A program made the position numbers and the translations under genes. A stretch of 64,000 nucleotides of DNA. Source: Prochlorococcus sp. AG-347-J19. Lineage in GTDB: Bacteria > Cyanobacteriota > Cyanobacteriia > PCC-6307 > Cyanobiaceae. Shown piece after piece: positions 1 through 9,821 of the stretch. Positions within the stretch are counted from its first letter, which is position 1, and the number at the start of each line of letters is the position of its first letter. The DNA is taken from assembly GCA_003279015.1 (NCBI GenBank), contig QCBV01000008.1:1-64000 (forward strand), in the 5' to 3' direction. The notes beneath the pieces were generated by a model. It was not told the origin of the DNA. It ran no database searches and saw only the letters and a list, made by a program, of their open reading frames with translations.

Positions 1-644
1 GAAAAAACAAACTTCCCTTTTAAGTCTTCATTTGCAGGGATAATATTTAATATTTTTTTTGATTGGTTTTTAATTGGTGCCCCAATTAAGAATTTTGGGA
101 ATCTTTCTCCATATAATTTCGGAGTTGTGGGAATAATTTTATCTTCAGTAATAGTCAACCTTATAGTCTGTATTTTGCTTTCTTTTAATCTGCGAAATGA
201 AGATATCCATTTACCTAACTTGGATTTATTGAGGAAAATTAGCCTCATGTCATTAGCAGCATTTATAGACAGTACGCTTTGTTTTACTATTCTCCAAACT
301 ACTAATAACTTCAATTCAAATCTTGCAGAATTCGAGTAAATCAATATGGCTAAAATCATTAATAATATTGAGAGTTTTATGCTTACTTGAGTTAAAACAA
401 TCCCTCCATTTTTTTTGTTAAGTGGAGTTAAAACTGCAACGACTGCGTTATGCAATGGACCATTAATACCCCCAATGATTATTAGCAAAAAACCAGGAAT
501 TATATATGCATAATTAAACGCGTCGTACGTTACACCAACCCCAAAAGCAGCAGCTATAAATATTTGTCTTATACATCCAGCTAATTTACTTAGACTAGTA
601 CCAAACGAAATTGAAAAAACATTATTTTTTAAAAATGAATGCAT
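1..644 (-). CDS. murJ: MurJ/MviN-like lipid II flippase, N-terminal part, truncated by the window edge
   Basis: Minus-strand frame from ATG at 644 is open to base 1: MHSFLKNNVFSISFGTSLSKLAGCIRQIFIAAAFGVGVTYDAFNYAYIIPGF..., typical MviN N-terminus. Not in the ORF track because it has no stop in the window. Confidence 0.85.
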   Translation of the reverse strand, partial: MHSFLKNNVFSISFGTSLSKLAGCIRQIFIAAAFGVGVTYDAFNYAYIIPGFLLIIIGGINGPLHNAVVAVLTPLNKKNGGIVLTQVSIKLSILLMILAILIYSNSARFELKLLVVWRIVKQSVLSINAANDMRLIFLNKSKLGKWISSFRRLKESKIQTIRLTITEDKIIPTTPKLYGERFPKFLIGAPIKNQSKKILNIIPANEDLKGKFVF

Positions 645-714
645 TTGGAATCGTCTAAATTTTTCAATAACTTTAAGTTTCAATTATATTTGATTTCTAA
701 CTAAAGACATATTT

Positions 715-1455
715 ATGAATGATCGGATAGTTGATTTTGATCCATTAATTGAAGGGGTTTTAATCAAGAGGTATAAAAGGTTTCTTGCAGATATCGAATT
801 AGAGAGTGGACAGGTAGTAACTGCTCATTGTGCTAACACTGGTCCAATGAGGGGACTTTTGAGTCAGGGAGCAAAAGTAAGAATAAGTGTTTCCCCTTCT
901 CCAAAAAGAAAATTACCTTTTACTTGGGAACAGATATGTGTTGTTAATGCAAAAAACGAGGAGGTTTGGGTAGGTATTAATACCCTCTTTGCAAACAAGT
1001 TAATCAAAAAGGTTATTGAAAAAAATCTGCTAATAGAAAGAATAGGTGAAATAGAGATAATCAAATCTGAAGTTCCCTATGGAAAAGATAAAAAGAGCAG
1101 AATTGACTTTTTTTTAACTCCAAAATCTTCAAATCCTGATAAACGTAATATTTATATAGAGGTTAAAAATACGACCTGGATTAAAGAAAATGTAGCTCTA
1201 TTCCCAGATACAGTAACGAAAAGAGGCCAAAAACACCTCATGGAATTAAAGGAATTAATTCCTGAAAGTAAAAGTGTTTTAGTACTTTGTATTACGAGAA
1301 AAGACGCTTGTTGTTTTGCCCCAGGAGATGATGCAGATCCCTTATACGGCAGTCTTTTTAGAGAATCTTTAAGTGCAGGAATGATAACTATTCCATGTTC
1401 CTTTGAATTTCATAAAGACCACGTATCATGGAAAGGGATTAAACCTTTGAAATAA
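715..1455 (+). CDS. sfsA: SfsA family DNA-binding/sugar fermentation stimulation protein
   Basis: ORF 246 aa; [12 protein letters not shown] and EVKNTT motifs of the SfsA family. Confidence 0.93.
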   Translation: MNDRIVDFDPLIEGVLIKRYKRFLADIELESGQVVTAHCANTGPMRGLLSQGAKVRISVSPSPKRKLPFTWEQICVVNAKNEEVWVGINTLFANKLIKKVIEKNLLIERIGEIEIIKSEVPYGKDKKSRIDFFLTPKSSNPDKRNIYIEVKNTTWIKENVALFPDTVTKRGQKHLMELKELIPESKSVLVLCITRKDACCFAPGDDADPLYGSLFRESLSAGMITIPCSFEFHKDHVSWKGIKPLK

Positions 1456-1539
1456 ATAAGATTTTGATATTTTGAAACTCTTTATAAAAAAATTTTTTTA
1501 ATTTAACAGATATAGTTTTGGGATGCAAGTATAAAATTG

Positions 1540-1553
1540 GTAACAACGACTAC
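1540..1553 (+). promoter_or_regulatory. Putative NtcA binding site (GTA-N8-TAC) upstream of amt1
   Basis: gtaacaacgactac is a perfect GTAN8TAC match about 84 bp before the amt1 start codon. Confidence 0.75.
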
Positions 1554-1595
1554 TAGACACTAATAAGTTTTTTGAGCAAAATTGAATATGAAAGG

Positions 1596-1617
1596 AAACA
1601 GCACAAACTGTTTTTTT
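1596..1617 (+). other. Terminator-like hairpin in the amt1 leader
   Basis: AAACAG-cacaaa-CTGTTT followed by further T residues, 20 nt before the ATG at 1637. Confidence 0.4.
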
Positions 1618-1636
1618 GCAGATCTAATTTTTTTTT

Positions 1637-3097
1637 ATGACCACTGCTTTGCAAACGCCTCAAAGGCGCTCTAGGTCCAAATTACAAGATGCAAGTCTTG
1701 TTAATGGACCTATGCTCCTTTTGAGGAGTATTCGAGGATTTAGTTCAAACCGCTCTATGTTGTGGCTTGCAACTGTTCCCCTAGCTTTGTTTGGTTTAGG
1801 TATTTTTAATCTTTCAGCTCATGCAGCTGATTTACCTGAGTTGAATGCAGCTTTTCTTGCTAACAATTTATGGCTTTTGATCGCTACTATTTTGGTGATC
1901 TTCATGAACGCCGGTTTCGCTATGGTTGAGGCAGGTATGTGTCGTTCTAAGAACGCAGTAAACATCCTCGCTAAAAACCTATTCGTATTTGCTCTAGCTG
2001 TAACTTCTTATTGGTTTATCGGCTATTCATTAATGTACGGAGGAAGTGTTGCTGACGGATGGCTTTATTTTGGAGGCTTATTCTTTGATCCAACAGTCAC
2101 CGCTGATATGGTTACTGATGCTGGATTAGTCCCAACTGTTGATTTCTTGTTCCAGTCTGCATTCGCAGGAACTGCAGCAACTATCGTTTCCGGTCTTGTT
2201 GCTGAAAGAGTTAAATTTGGAGAATTTGTTGTTTTTGCTGTTGTATTAACTGCATTTATATATCCAATTGCTGGTAGCTGGAAATGGAATGGTGGTTGGC
2301 TTGATTCTTTAGGTTTTGTCGACTTTGCTGGTTCTTCAATTGTTCACTCAGTTGGAGCATGGGCGGGTCTTGTAGGAGCTATGCTTCTTGGACCAAGAAT
2401 TGGCAAATACGCTGATGGGAAACCACAAGCTATGCCTGGACACAATATGGCTATTGCTACTCTAGGTGCATTAGTCCTATGGATAGGTTGGTATGGATTT
2501 AACCCCGGTTCTCAACTTGCTATGGATCAATGGGTTCCATATGTTGCTGTAACAACTACTTTGGCAGCAGCAGCTGGAGCTATTGGTGCAACTATTGTTT
2601 CAACATTAACTTCTGGTAAGCCTGATCTTACAATGATAATTAATGGAATCCTTGCTGGTTTGGTTAGTATCACTGCTGGTTGTGGTGATATGACTCTTGC
2701 TGGAGCCTGGTTCGCAGGACTAGTAGGGGGAATTATAGTTGTATTTTCTGTTGCAGCACTTGATGCCGCTGAGATTGATGATCCTGTAGGTGCATTCTCT
2801 GTTCACGGAGTTTGTGGTGTATGGGGTACTGTAGTTATCGGTCTTTGGGGTACAGCTGTACAAGGTGATGGAGCAGGTATGGGATTGTTCAATGGTGGAG
2901 GTATTACCCTTCTTCTAGTTCAAGCTCTTGGTGCCGCAGCTTATGCTATTTGGACACTAGTTACTTGCTGGATTGCTTGGTCTGTAATTGGAGGATTATT
3001 CGGAGGAATCCGAGTATCTGAAGAGGAAGAGACTCAAGGCTTAGATATAGGAGAGCATGGAATGGAAGCATATCCAGACTTTGCATCTGCTAAATAA
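1637..3097 (+). CDS. amt1: Ammonium transporter (Amt/AmtB family)
   Basis: ORF 486 aa; Amt signature blocks (FMNAGFAMVEAGMCRSKN, DFAGSSIVHSVGAWAGL, VHGVCGVWGT); N-terminal signal-like segment ending AHAAD. Confidence 0.97.
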   Translation: MTTALQTPQRRSRSKLQDASLVNGPMLLLRSIRGFSSNRSMLWLATVPLALFGLGIFNLSAHAADLPELNAAFLANNLWLLIATILVIFMNAGFAMVEAGMCRSKNAVNILAKNLFVFALAVTSYWFIGYSLMYGGSVADGWLYFGGLFFDPTVTADMVTDAGLVPTVDFLFQSAFAGTAATIVSGLVAERVKFGEFVVFAVVLTAFIYPIAGSWKWNGGWLDSLGFVDFAGSSIVHSVGAWAGLVGAMLLGPRIGKYADGKPQAMPGHNMAIATLGALVLWIGWYGFNPGSQLAMDQWVPYVAVTTTLAAAAGAIGATIVSTLTSGKPDLTMIINGILAGLVSITAGCGDMTLAGAWFAGLVGGIIVVFSVAALDAAEIDDPVGAFSVHGVCGVWGTVVIGLWGTAVQGDGAGMGLFNGGGITLLLVQALGAAAYAIWTLVTCWIAWSVIGGLFGGIRVSEEEETQGLDIGEHGMEAYPDFASAK

Positions 3098-3117
3098 TCT
3101 AACTGACAATTGATTTA

Positions 3118-3151
3118 AGAAACCTGACTTATGTCAGGTTTCTTTTTTTTT
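3118..3151 (+). terminator. Intrinsic terminator after amt1
   Basis: Perfect 11-bp stem AGAAACCTGAC-TTAT-GTCAGGTTTCT followed by a T run. Confidence 0.92.
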
Positions 3152-3186
3152 ACGAAAAATTATTTAAAACGTTGTAATATAGAAAG

Positions 3187-4383
3187 ATGGATACTCAAGC
3201 TTTTAGAAGATCCCTTCACCATTCTGATAGATACAATAGAAGGGGTTTCGATTCTCCAACAAAAAGAGCTCAAGCGTTAGAAGAAGCTTACCAAAGTGAT
3301 TTGATAAGTTCTATTAGGGATAATGGTTTTACTTACACAAAAGGCAGACTAAATATTAAGTTAGCCCAAGCCTTTGGTTTTTGTTGGGGAGTTGAAAGAG
3401 CTGTTGCAATGGCTTATGAAACTAGAAGACATTACCCAAATGAGAATATTTGGATAACAAACGAAATAATTCATAATCCCTCGGTTAATGATCATTTAAG
3501 AAAAATGGATGTAAAGTTTATCTCAGCTAAAAATGGAATTAAAGATTTTTCTTTAGTATCTAATGGAGATGTTGTTATACTTCCTGCTTTCGGAGCTACT
3601 GTTCAAGAAATGAAACTTTTGCATGAGAAAGGTTGTCATATCATTGATACAACTTGTCCATGGGTTTCTAAGGTTTGGCATACAGTTGAAAAACATAAAA
3701 AACATGTTTTCACATCTATTATTCACGGAAAATTTAAACATGAAGAGACTCTCGCTACAAGTTCCTTTGCAGGTAAATATTTAGTTGTACTTGATTTAGA
3801 AGAAGCGCATTACGTTTCTGAATATATTCTTGGAAGAGGTAATAGAAATGAGTTTATGAACAAATTTGCTAAAGCTTGTTCTAATGGATTTGATCCTGAT
3901 AAAGATTTAGATAGAGTGGGAGTTGCGAATCAGACAACTATGCTTAAGAGCGAGACTGAGGAAATTGGAAAGGTTTTTGAAAGGACGATGTTAAAGAAAT
4001 TTGGACCAGAAAACTTAAATAGTCACTTTTTAGCTTTTAATACTATTTGTGATGCAACTGAAGAAAGGCAAGATGCAATGTTCTCTTTGGTTGATGAAGA
4101 CCTTGATATTTTAGTGGTTATTGGAGGCTTTAATTCTTCTAATACTACTCATTTACAAGAAATAGCAATTACTAAAAATATTTCTTCTTTTCACATTGAT
4201 ACGCCAGAGAGGATATCAGTTAAAGAAAACTCAATATATCATAAACCTCTAGGATCAGAATTAGAACTTAAAAATAATTTTCTACCTAGTGGAAAAATTA
4301 ATGTTGGAATTACCTCAGGTGCATCCACTCCTGATAAGGTAGTTGCAGATGTTATTGAAAAGTTAATTGATATTGCTTCCTGA
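3187..4383 (+). CDS. ispH: 4-hydroxy-3-methylbut-2-enyl diphosphate reductase (IspH/LytB)
   Basis: ORF 398 aa; [41 protein letters not shown] motifs. Confidence 0.96.
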   Translation: MDTQAFRRSLHHSDRYNRRGFDSPTKRAQALEEAYQSDLISSIRDNGFTYTKGRLNIKLAQAFGFCWGVERAVAMAYETRRHYPNENIWITNEIIHNPSVNDHLRKMDVKFISAKNGIKDFSLVSNGDVVILPAFGATVQEMKLLHEKGCHIIDTTCPWVSKVWHTVEKHKKHVFTSIIHGKFKHEETLATSSFAGKYLVVLDLEEAHYVSEYILGRGNRNEFMNKFAKACSNGFDPDKDLDRVGVANQTTMLKSETEEIGKVFERTMLKKFGPENLNSHFLAFNTICDATEERQDAMFSLVDEDLDILVVIGGFNSSNTTHLQEIAITKNISSFHIDTPERISVKENSIYHKPLGSELELKNNFLPSGKINVGITSGASTPDKVVADVIEKLIDIAS

Positions 4384-4486
4384 ATTTGTTATTCATTTAT
4401 AAATTTGCTTAGTTTTTTTAATTTATTAGCCATATAATTCCAAAAGATCTACTTTATTAACTAGAATAATGAAAAATTAATGAAGT

Positions 4487-5047
4487 ATGGAAGACAAAGC
4501 ACAACCTAATCAGGTTCAGACTGCAAGTATGAATAGAACTAAAGCGCCCCAAAAAGTTGAAGTTGTAGTTGCCAATTCATCTTCAGGGTCAGAAGTTAAT
4601 ATCCTTGGAGAACTATCGATTTTTGTTTTAAGAATAGGTTTTTGTGCTTTGATGATTCATCATGGCCTTGAGAAACTTCAGGATCCGCAGGGTTTTGCCG
4701 AGTTTGTCGTTGGTAAGTATTTCCCCTTTTTGCCTGGTGATCCTGTTATTTGGACTTTTGGAGCAGCAATTACTCAATTAGTATGCCCAGTTGGATTGGC
4801 TTTAGGGATTTTTGCGAGGCTTTCTTCTCTTGGTCTATTCTCCACAATGGCATTTGCAGTTTATTTTCATCTTCTTGATACTGGACTAGAGGGTTTCCCT
4901 CTGGCAGTGGTTGAAGGTCATAATTATGCTTTTGAATTGTCTTTTATATATGGGGCTATTTCTCTCTACTTTCTATGTGCAGGTCCAGGCAGGCTATCTT
5001 TATTCAGAAAGACTAACAAAATTACATATTATCCAAAATCAACATGA
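4487..5047 (+). CDS. DoxX family membrane protein
   Basis: ORF 186 aa; RIGFCALMIHHGLEKLQDP...FGAAITQLVCPVGLALGIFARL pattern. Confidence 0.85.
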   Translation: MEDKAQPNQVQTASMNRTKAPQKVEVVVANSSSGSEVNILGELSIFVLRIGFCALMIHHGLEKLQDPQGFAEFVVGKYFPFLPGDPVIWTFGAAITQLVCPVGLALGIFARLSSLGLFSTMAFAVYFHLLDTGLEGFPLAVVEGHNYAFELSFIYGAISLYFLCAGPGRLSLFRKTNKITYYPKST

Positions 5048-5048
5048 C

Positions 5049-6602
5049 CTAATGTAAAAAATGCCTTTTTTGCGTAAATACCATTGATATTCCTTTTAAA
5101 TTACACATATCTATACTTTCTTGGTCTCTTAGACTTCCTCCAGGTTGAATAATAGCTTTTATTCCATATTCATTTGCTAGTTCTACAGTATCTGCAAATG
5201 GGAAAAATCCATCGCTGGCCAAGACAGCATCAGAACATAAACTTCCAGCAGCTTTTAATGCAATTTTTGCTGCTCCAACTCTATTCATTTGTCCAGCACC
5301 AATACCAATAGTTTTTTGATCTTTTGCAATAACAATGGCATTAGATTTAACGTGTTTACAAATTTTCCATGCAAAATTTAGATCTAAGTTAATTTGATTA
5401 CTCGGATTTTTATTAGTTACTGAAATCCAATTTTCAGTTTTTTCTTCACTATCGTCAGTATCTTGAACTAGTAATCCTCCCATTATTGATTTAGTAGAAT
5501 TCTGATTCTTTTTTGGAAGTTTATCTTTTGAAAACTTTAAAATTCTTAAATTCTTTTTAACTTTTAAAATTTGTAAAGCATCCTCATCAAAAGATGGAGC
5601 GACGACACACTCTAAGAAAATATCTTTGAGGTGAATTGCGGCCTCGCTATCAACATTTGAATTAAAAGCAACTATTCCTCCAAATGCACTTACAGAGTCG
5701 CATTCCAAGGCATTCAAAAATGCTTTAGAAGCTGAATTACTAACAGAGGCACCACAGGGATTATTGTGTTTTAAAATGACAGAGGCAAACATGTCGGTTG
5801 TAAGTTCATCTTTTTCTGTGTAGCCAAATTCTAAAACTGTTGAAAGTGCCGACTCTAGATCTAATAGATTGTTATAACTTAAGTCTTTTCCTTGTAATTG
5901 TTCTGCTGAGTTCCATCCAATGTTACTTAAACCATACCAGAAAGCTTTTTGATGTGGATTCTCCCCATATCTTAAGGTTTTGATTAGAGGATAAGATTTA
6001 ATATATTTGGAAGATTGTAAATCTTTTTCTTTTCTTATCCAATTAGATATTGCAGTGTCATAGTCTGCTGTATGTTGAAAAGCTTCAAGGGCTAATTTTG
6101 CTTTATATGAGTCTTTCAATTCACCTTTTTTACTTTCTTCAAGAAAATTTTGATACTGACTAGGATCTACTAAAACGGAAACATCTTTATGATTTTTAGC
6201 TGCAGAACGAATCATAGATGGTCCTCCGATATCGATATTTTCAATAGCATCTTCCCATTTAGCTCCCTGATCTACAGTTTTTTTAAAAGGATATAAATTT
6301 ACAACTACTAAGTCAATTAACTCTAGATTGTTAGCTTCTATATCTTTTTTATGTTCCTCATCAGTTCTTTTAGCTAATATTCCCCCGTGTATTTTTGGAT
6401 GTAAAGTTTTAACTCTTCCTCCAAGAATTTCTGGAGAATTAGTAAAATCAGCAACTTTAATAACTGGAATTTTAGCCTCTATAAGATGTTTGGCAGTTCC
6501 TCCACTTGATAGAATTTTATAATTAAATTGCTCTACTAATTCCCTGCAAAATGGGATTATATTTTTCTTATCAGATACACTTACTAAAGCTAATGGGGAC
6601 AT
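5049..6602 (-). CDS. purH: Bifunctional AICAR transformylase/IMP cyclohydrolase
   Basis: ORF 517 aa; ALVSVSDK, LRYGENPHQKA, KHNNPCGAS, DGFFPFADTVELA motifs. Confidence 0.97.
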   Translation of the reverse strand: MSPLALVSVSDKKNIIPFCRELVEQFNYKILSSGGTAKHLIEAKIPVIKVADFTNSPEILGGRVKTLHPKIHGGILAKRTDEEHKKDIEANNLELIDLVVVNLYPFKKTVDQGAKWEDAIENIDIGGPSMIRSAAKNHKDVSVLVDPSQYQNFLEESKKGELKDSYKAKLALEAFQHTADYDTAISNWIRKEKDLQSSKYIKSYPLIKTLRYGENPHQKAFWYGLSNIGWNSAEQLQGKDLSYNNLLDLESALSTVLEFGYTEKDELTTDMFASVILKHNNPCGASVSNSASKAFLNALECDSVSAFGGIVAFNSNVDSEAAIHLKDIFLECVVAPSFDEDALQILKVKKNLRILKFSKDKLPKKNQNSTKSIMGGLLVQDTDDSEEKTENWISVTNKNPSNQINLDLNFAWKICKHVKSNAIVIAKDQKTIGIGAGQMNRVGAAKIALKAAGSLCSDAVLASDGFFPFADTVELANEYGIKAIIQPGGSLRDQESIDMCNLKGISMVFTQKRHFLH

Positions 6603-6635
6603 TATGGGAAAGTTTACTTACTTAAGAATATAAAC

Positions 6636-7253
6636 ATGAAATATGCTATGAATCATGAATTTGTCTCGATTAGCTCTCAAACTGCAACTCATAGAATTAT
6701 TTTGATGCATGGTTGGGGAGCTGATTCAGATGACCTTTTAACATTTGGAAAGGAGATGACTGAAAAATTAAATATTGATTTTGAGGTAATTTCTCTGAGG
6801 GCTCCTGGATTACACCCAAGCGGTCAGGGAAGACAGTGGTATGGATTATACCCACATGATTGGAATGGAGCTGAGGTTGAAGTAAATAGACTTTTAGTTA
6901 CATTAAAAAAATTTGATACTGATCAGATTCCACTCAGAAAAACAATTTTGTTGGGGTTCTCTCAGGGAGCGGCAATGGCAATTGATGCGGGCTTTAAGCT
7001 AAATTTTGGATTAATTGTTGCTTGTAGTGGTTATCCTCACCCCAACTGGGCCCCGGGAGAAAAATTCTCGCCATTGATTATTAGTCATGGTTTATTTGAT
7101 GACGTTGTCCCAATAGATGCTTCTAGGATTATTTATGAAAAGGTAAAGAGTAAGTCTCCAAAATTTTGTGAATTAATAGAATTCAATGGGGTTCATCAAA
7201 TTGATACGAATTTAATTAATTTTATTAGTTCAAATATAAGTAATATTTTTTAA
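6636..7253 (+). CDS. Alpha/beta hydrolase, carboxylesterase/phospholipase family
   Basis: ORF 205 aa; HGWGADSDDL, LGFSQGAAMA nucleophile elbow, HGLFDDVVP. Confidence 0.88.
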   Translation: MKYAMNHEFVSISSQTATHRIILMHGWGADSDDLLTFGKEMTEKLNIDFEVISLRAPGLHPSGQGRQWYGLYPHDWNGAEVEVNRLLVTLKKFDTDQIPLRKTILLGFSQGAAMAIDAGFKLNFGLIVACSGYPHPNWAPGEKFSPLIISHGLFDDVVPIDASRIIYEKVKSKSPKFCELIEFNGVHQIDTNLINFISSNISNIF

Positions 7254-7618
7254 ACAAAAGCATATTCATATTCTTCAATCTCTTCCCAATCATCTGCAGT
7301 AAGTTCTAGACCCTCAAATATTTTTTCTTCACCAATTCCTTCAACTACAACTTTTAGTGATGGAAATAGAAAATGATTTTCTTCAGCATATTGGGCGCTA
7401 AATAACCCTTTTTCACCCCAAAAAAATCTATCGGTTGTGTGTTCATTTCTTCTGACATTGAAAACTGAAGGCGCAGAGAGACCATTTTCAGCTATGAATC
7501 TTCTTGCTGCTGTAACTGGTTTATGTTTGCCAGTTTCGATATGATAAATAGGTACATGTGCCATTACTCTTTGGCCAGCCAATCTTCTTCTACTGATTCT
7601 TTTTCTTTTTTTTGACAT
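7250..7618 (-). CDS. DUF3155-type conserved cyanobacterial protein
   Basis: ORF 122 aa; basic N-terminus MSKKRKRISRRRLAGQRVM; convergent with the esterase, 4-bp overlap. Confidence 0.75.
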   Translation of the reverse strand: MSKKRKRISRRRLAGQRVMAHVPIYHIETGKHKPVTAARRFIAENGLSAPSVFNVRRNEHTTDRFFWGEKGLFSAQYAEENHFLFPSLKVVVEGIGEEKIFEGLELTADDWEEIEEYEYAFV

Positions 7619-7709
7619 TGATTGGTACTCCTGAAAATATTAATGAGATTAGTCTTATTTATTTTTACTAATCTTATATATGTGATTTTAAATTCACTTC
7701 AAATTACAT

Positions 7710-7787
7710 AGAGGACCCATCAACCCCTGATGTAGCTTAAAATATGATTAAATATTCATATTTAAGGCTGGCTTAAGTCAGACCTCT
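7710..7787 (+). ncRNA. Candidate structured RNA (three hairpins inside a closing helix)
   Basis: Manual pairing: AGAGG 7710-7714/CCTCT 7783-7787; CATCA-ACCCC-TGATG 7718-7732; CTT(A)AAATATGA/TCATATTTAAG 7736-7766; CTGGC-TTAA-GTCAG 7768-7781 with one G-T pair that favours the + strand. No homology evidence. Confidence 0.35.
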
Positions 7788-7870
7788 TTATATATCTTAA
7801 TACTTTTTTCATATTTTACAAGCCCTTTTTCAAATTTTTTTTAAAAAAATTTCTCAAAATTTCATTAATT

Positions 7871-9007
7871 ATGAATCTTTCAAAAAAATTTGAAGAGCTA
7901 ATCATAAAGCAGCTAGAGAGTTTTGGTTGCTCAATGGGCGTGACTAATTTAGTTATGTATCTTGCTTCAGCGAAGCAAGGAACTAAAGCATCTTTTGAGA
8001 TGATTGGTCAATGGCCACAAATTGAGAGGCTTCTAATATCAATAGAAGATGATCCTTCACTAAAAGTTTCATCTCCAAATAGAAGATGGTATGCGCTTCA
8101 AGAAAACGACATTCTACTTGGTGTTCTGAGGGTGGAAACTAATTTGAATGGGGGTGATTGGCCAGTATCTCTTGATTCTAGATTAAAAGCGCTTTCAATA
8201 TCTTTAGCTAAATGTGTCTCTATCGAATTAGAACGTCAAAATAAAAATGAAGAAATCAGTTATTTAAAAAATCAGGTCAATGTAATAATCCATCAATTAA
8301 GGAATCCATTGGCTGCTTTGAGAACATATGCAAAATTACTAATAAAAAGACTTGGTTCAGATGATGACTCGATTGAAATTGTAGAACGCATGATAATAGA
8401 GCAAAAACAAATTAATCAATATATGGATTCTTTTGCGCAATTAAATTCACCTCTTCAACTTCCTTTGGAAATTGGAGAGGAAAGATTATTATTACCACCA
8501 AATTTAGATAATAAAAAGGTAATAACTGTTCAAAGTTTATTGAGACCAATATTAGAGAGGGGTAAAGCTAATGCCAACTTAGATAATAGAGATTGGACTG
8601 AACCTTCTCTTTGGCCCGATTGGACTTTATTACCACTAAAGGCAAAATATGCTGTAATTGCTGAAATTGTGGCTAATTTGTTAGAAAATGCTTTTAAATA
8701 TGCCAAAAAAGATTCTGAGATTGGACTTTCTATTACGAGTAAAGGTCTATGCATATTTGATGATGGTAAAAAAATAACCAAAAATGAAAATGAGAAAATT
8801 TTTCAAAAAGGCTATAGAGGATCTTCTGCTAAAAAGAAGGACGGCACTGGTGTGGGACTCTTTTTAGCGAGGAAATTAGCAAGACAAATTGGAGGAGAAT
8901 TGAGATTGTTGGAAAATAACTCGATTGATGATGGTGAAAAATTAAAAAATCTTAAAAAGAAAAATATTTTCTATTTAGAACTTCCTATAGAAGAATTGCA
9001 TGCATAA
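7871..9007 (+). CDS. Two-component sensor histidine kinase (GAF-like, HisKA, HATPase_c)
   Basis: ORF 378 aa; H-box IIHQLRNPLAALRTYAKLL, N-box LLENAFKYA, G-box DGTGVGLFLARKL. Confidence 0.92.
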   Translation: MNLSKKFEELIIKQLESFGCSMGVTNLVMYLASAKQGTKASFEMIGQWPQIERLLISIEDDPSLKVSSPNRRWYALQENDILLGVLRVETNLNGGDWPVSLDSRLKALSISLAKCVSIELERQNKNEEISYLKNQVNVIIHQLRNPLAALRTYAKLLIKRLGSDDDSIEIVERMIIEQKQINQYMDSFAQLNSPLQLPLEIGEERLLLPPNLDNKKVITVQSLLRPILERGKANANLDNRDWTEPSLWPDWTLLPLKAKYAVIAEIVANLLENAFKYAKKDSEIGLSITSKGLCIFDDGKKITKNENEKIFQKGYRGSSAKKKDGTGVGLFLARKLARQIGGELRLLENNSIDDGEKLKNLKKKNIFYLELPIEELHA

Positions 9008-9803
9008 ATAACATTGTAGTTTCTACTAGTACAACACTTGCACCGCACGCATCTCCATTGAATCCTCCAATTTTATTCCCCAGTATGTTCGGGATAGAAT
9101 AGCTTAAAAAAATACCAATTAAAAAAAGAATTAAAAGTTTAATCAATATTGCTTGGGATGTAATTGAAACAAATTGATAAAAAATGAAAGTTATAAGAAA
9201 AATAATTGAGATCAAAGATTCTTTTTTAAATCCATTCCAAAACTTTTTATGACTAATAGATTTTTTCTTGTAACTCATATATTTAAATTTTTCTATAAAA
9301 AATAAATTTGAAAATCTTCCCCAAAATAAGCAAATTGGCAAAACAATAATTATTTGGTTTTGAATTTTGAGTATGCAGGCAATTTGAATTAAAGTTATAA
9401 AAACTAAAGATTGAACACCAAAGGAGCCAACTTTACTATCTTTCATTGCTTTCAAACGTTTCTTTTTACCCGCAAAAATACCATCGAAAGTATCCATTAA
9501 ACCATCAAGATGTAGACCACCAGTAATTAAATATCCTGAAGCCAAACAAATTAATGCAGATCCATAAATTGACCAAGAGTTTATTCTTAAAAAAATAAAG
9601 ATATAACTCTGTATTGTTCCAATAAAAAATCCTAAAAGAGGCGCAAATTGTGCAATATTTTTAAATTCGGGTTTAATTAAAGGTATCTTTGGAAATGTCG
9701 TATAGAAAATCCAAGATCCTGCGAAATTTTGTATTAAATATTTTTTGATGATAAAAAATAGATTCAATATTAAATAATAGGGTAGATTAATAAAAAGGAT
9801 CAA
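8985..9803 (-). CDS. cobS: Adenosylcobinamide-GDP ribazoletransferase (cobalamin synthase)
   Basis: ORF 272 aa; GGLHLDGLMDTFDGIFAGKKK...MKDSKVGSFG signature. Confidence 0.93.
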   Translation of the reverse strand: MILFINLPYYLILNLFFIIKKYLIQNFAGSWIFYTTFPKIPLIKPEFKNIAQFAPLLGFFIGTIQSYIFIFLRINSWSIYGSALICLASGYLITGGLHLDGLMDTFDGIFAGKKKRLKAMKDSKVGSFGVQSLVFITLIQIACILKIQNQIIIVLPICLFWGRFSNLFFIEKFKYMSYKKKSISHKKFWNGFKKESLISIIFLITFIFYQFVSITSQAILIKLLILFLIGIFLSYSIPNILGNKIGGFNGDACGASVVLVETTMLFMHAILL

Positions 9804-9821
9804 AAAATTTTATAATTTATC

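Noticed and set aside
127-339. Track ORF of 70 aa on + strand
   Set aside because: Antisense to the truncated murJ frame, which has clear MviN similarity.
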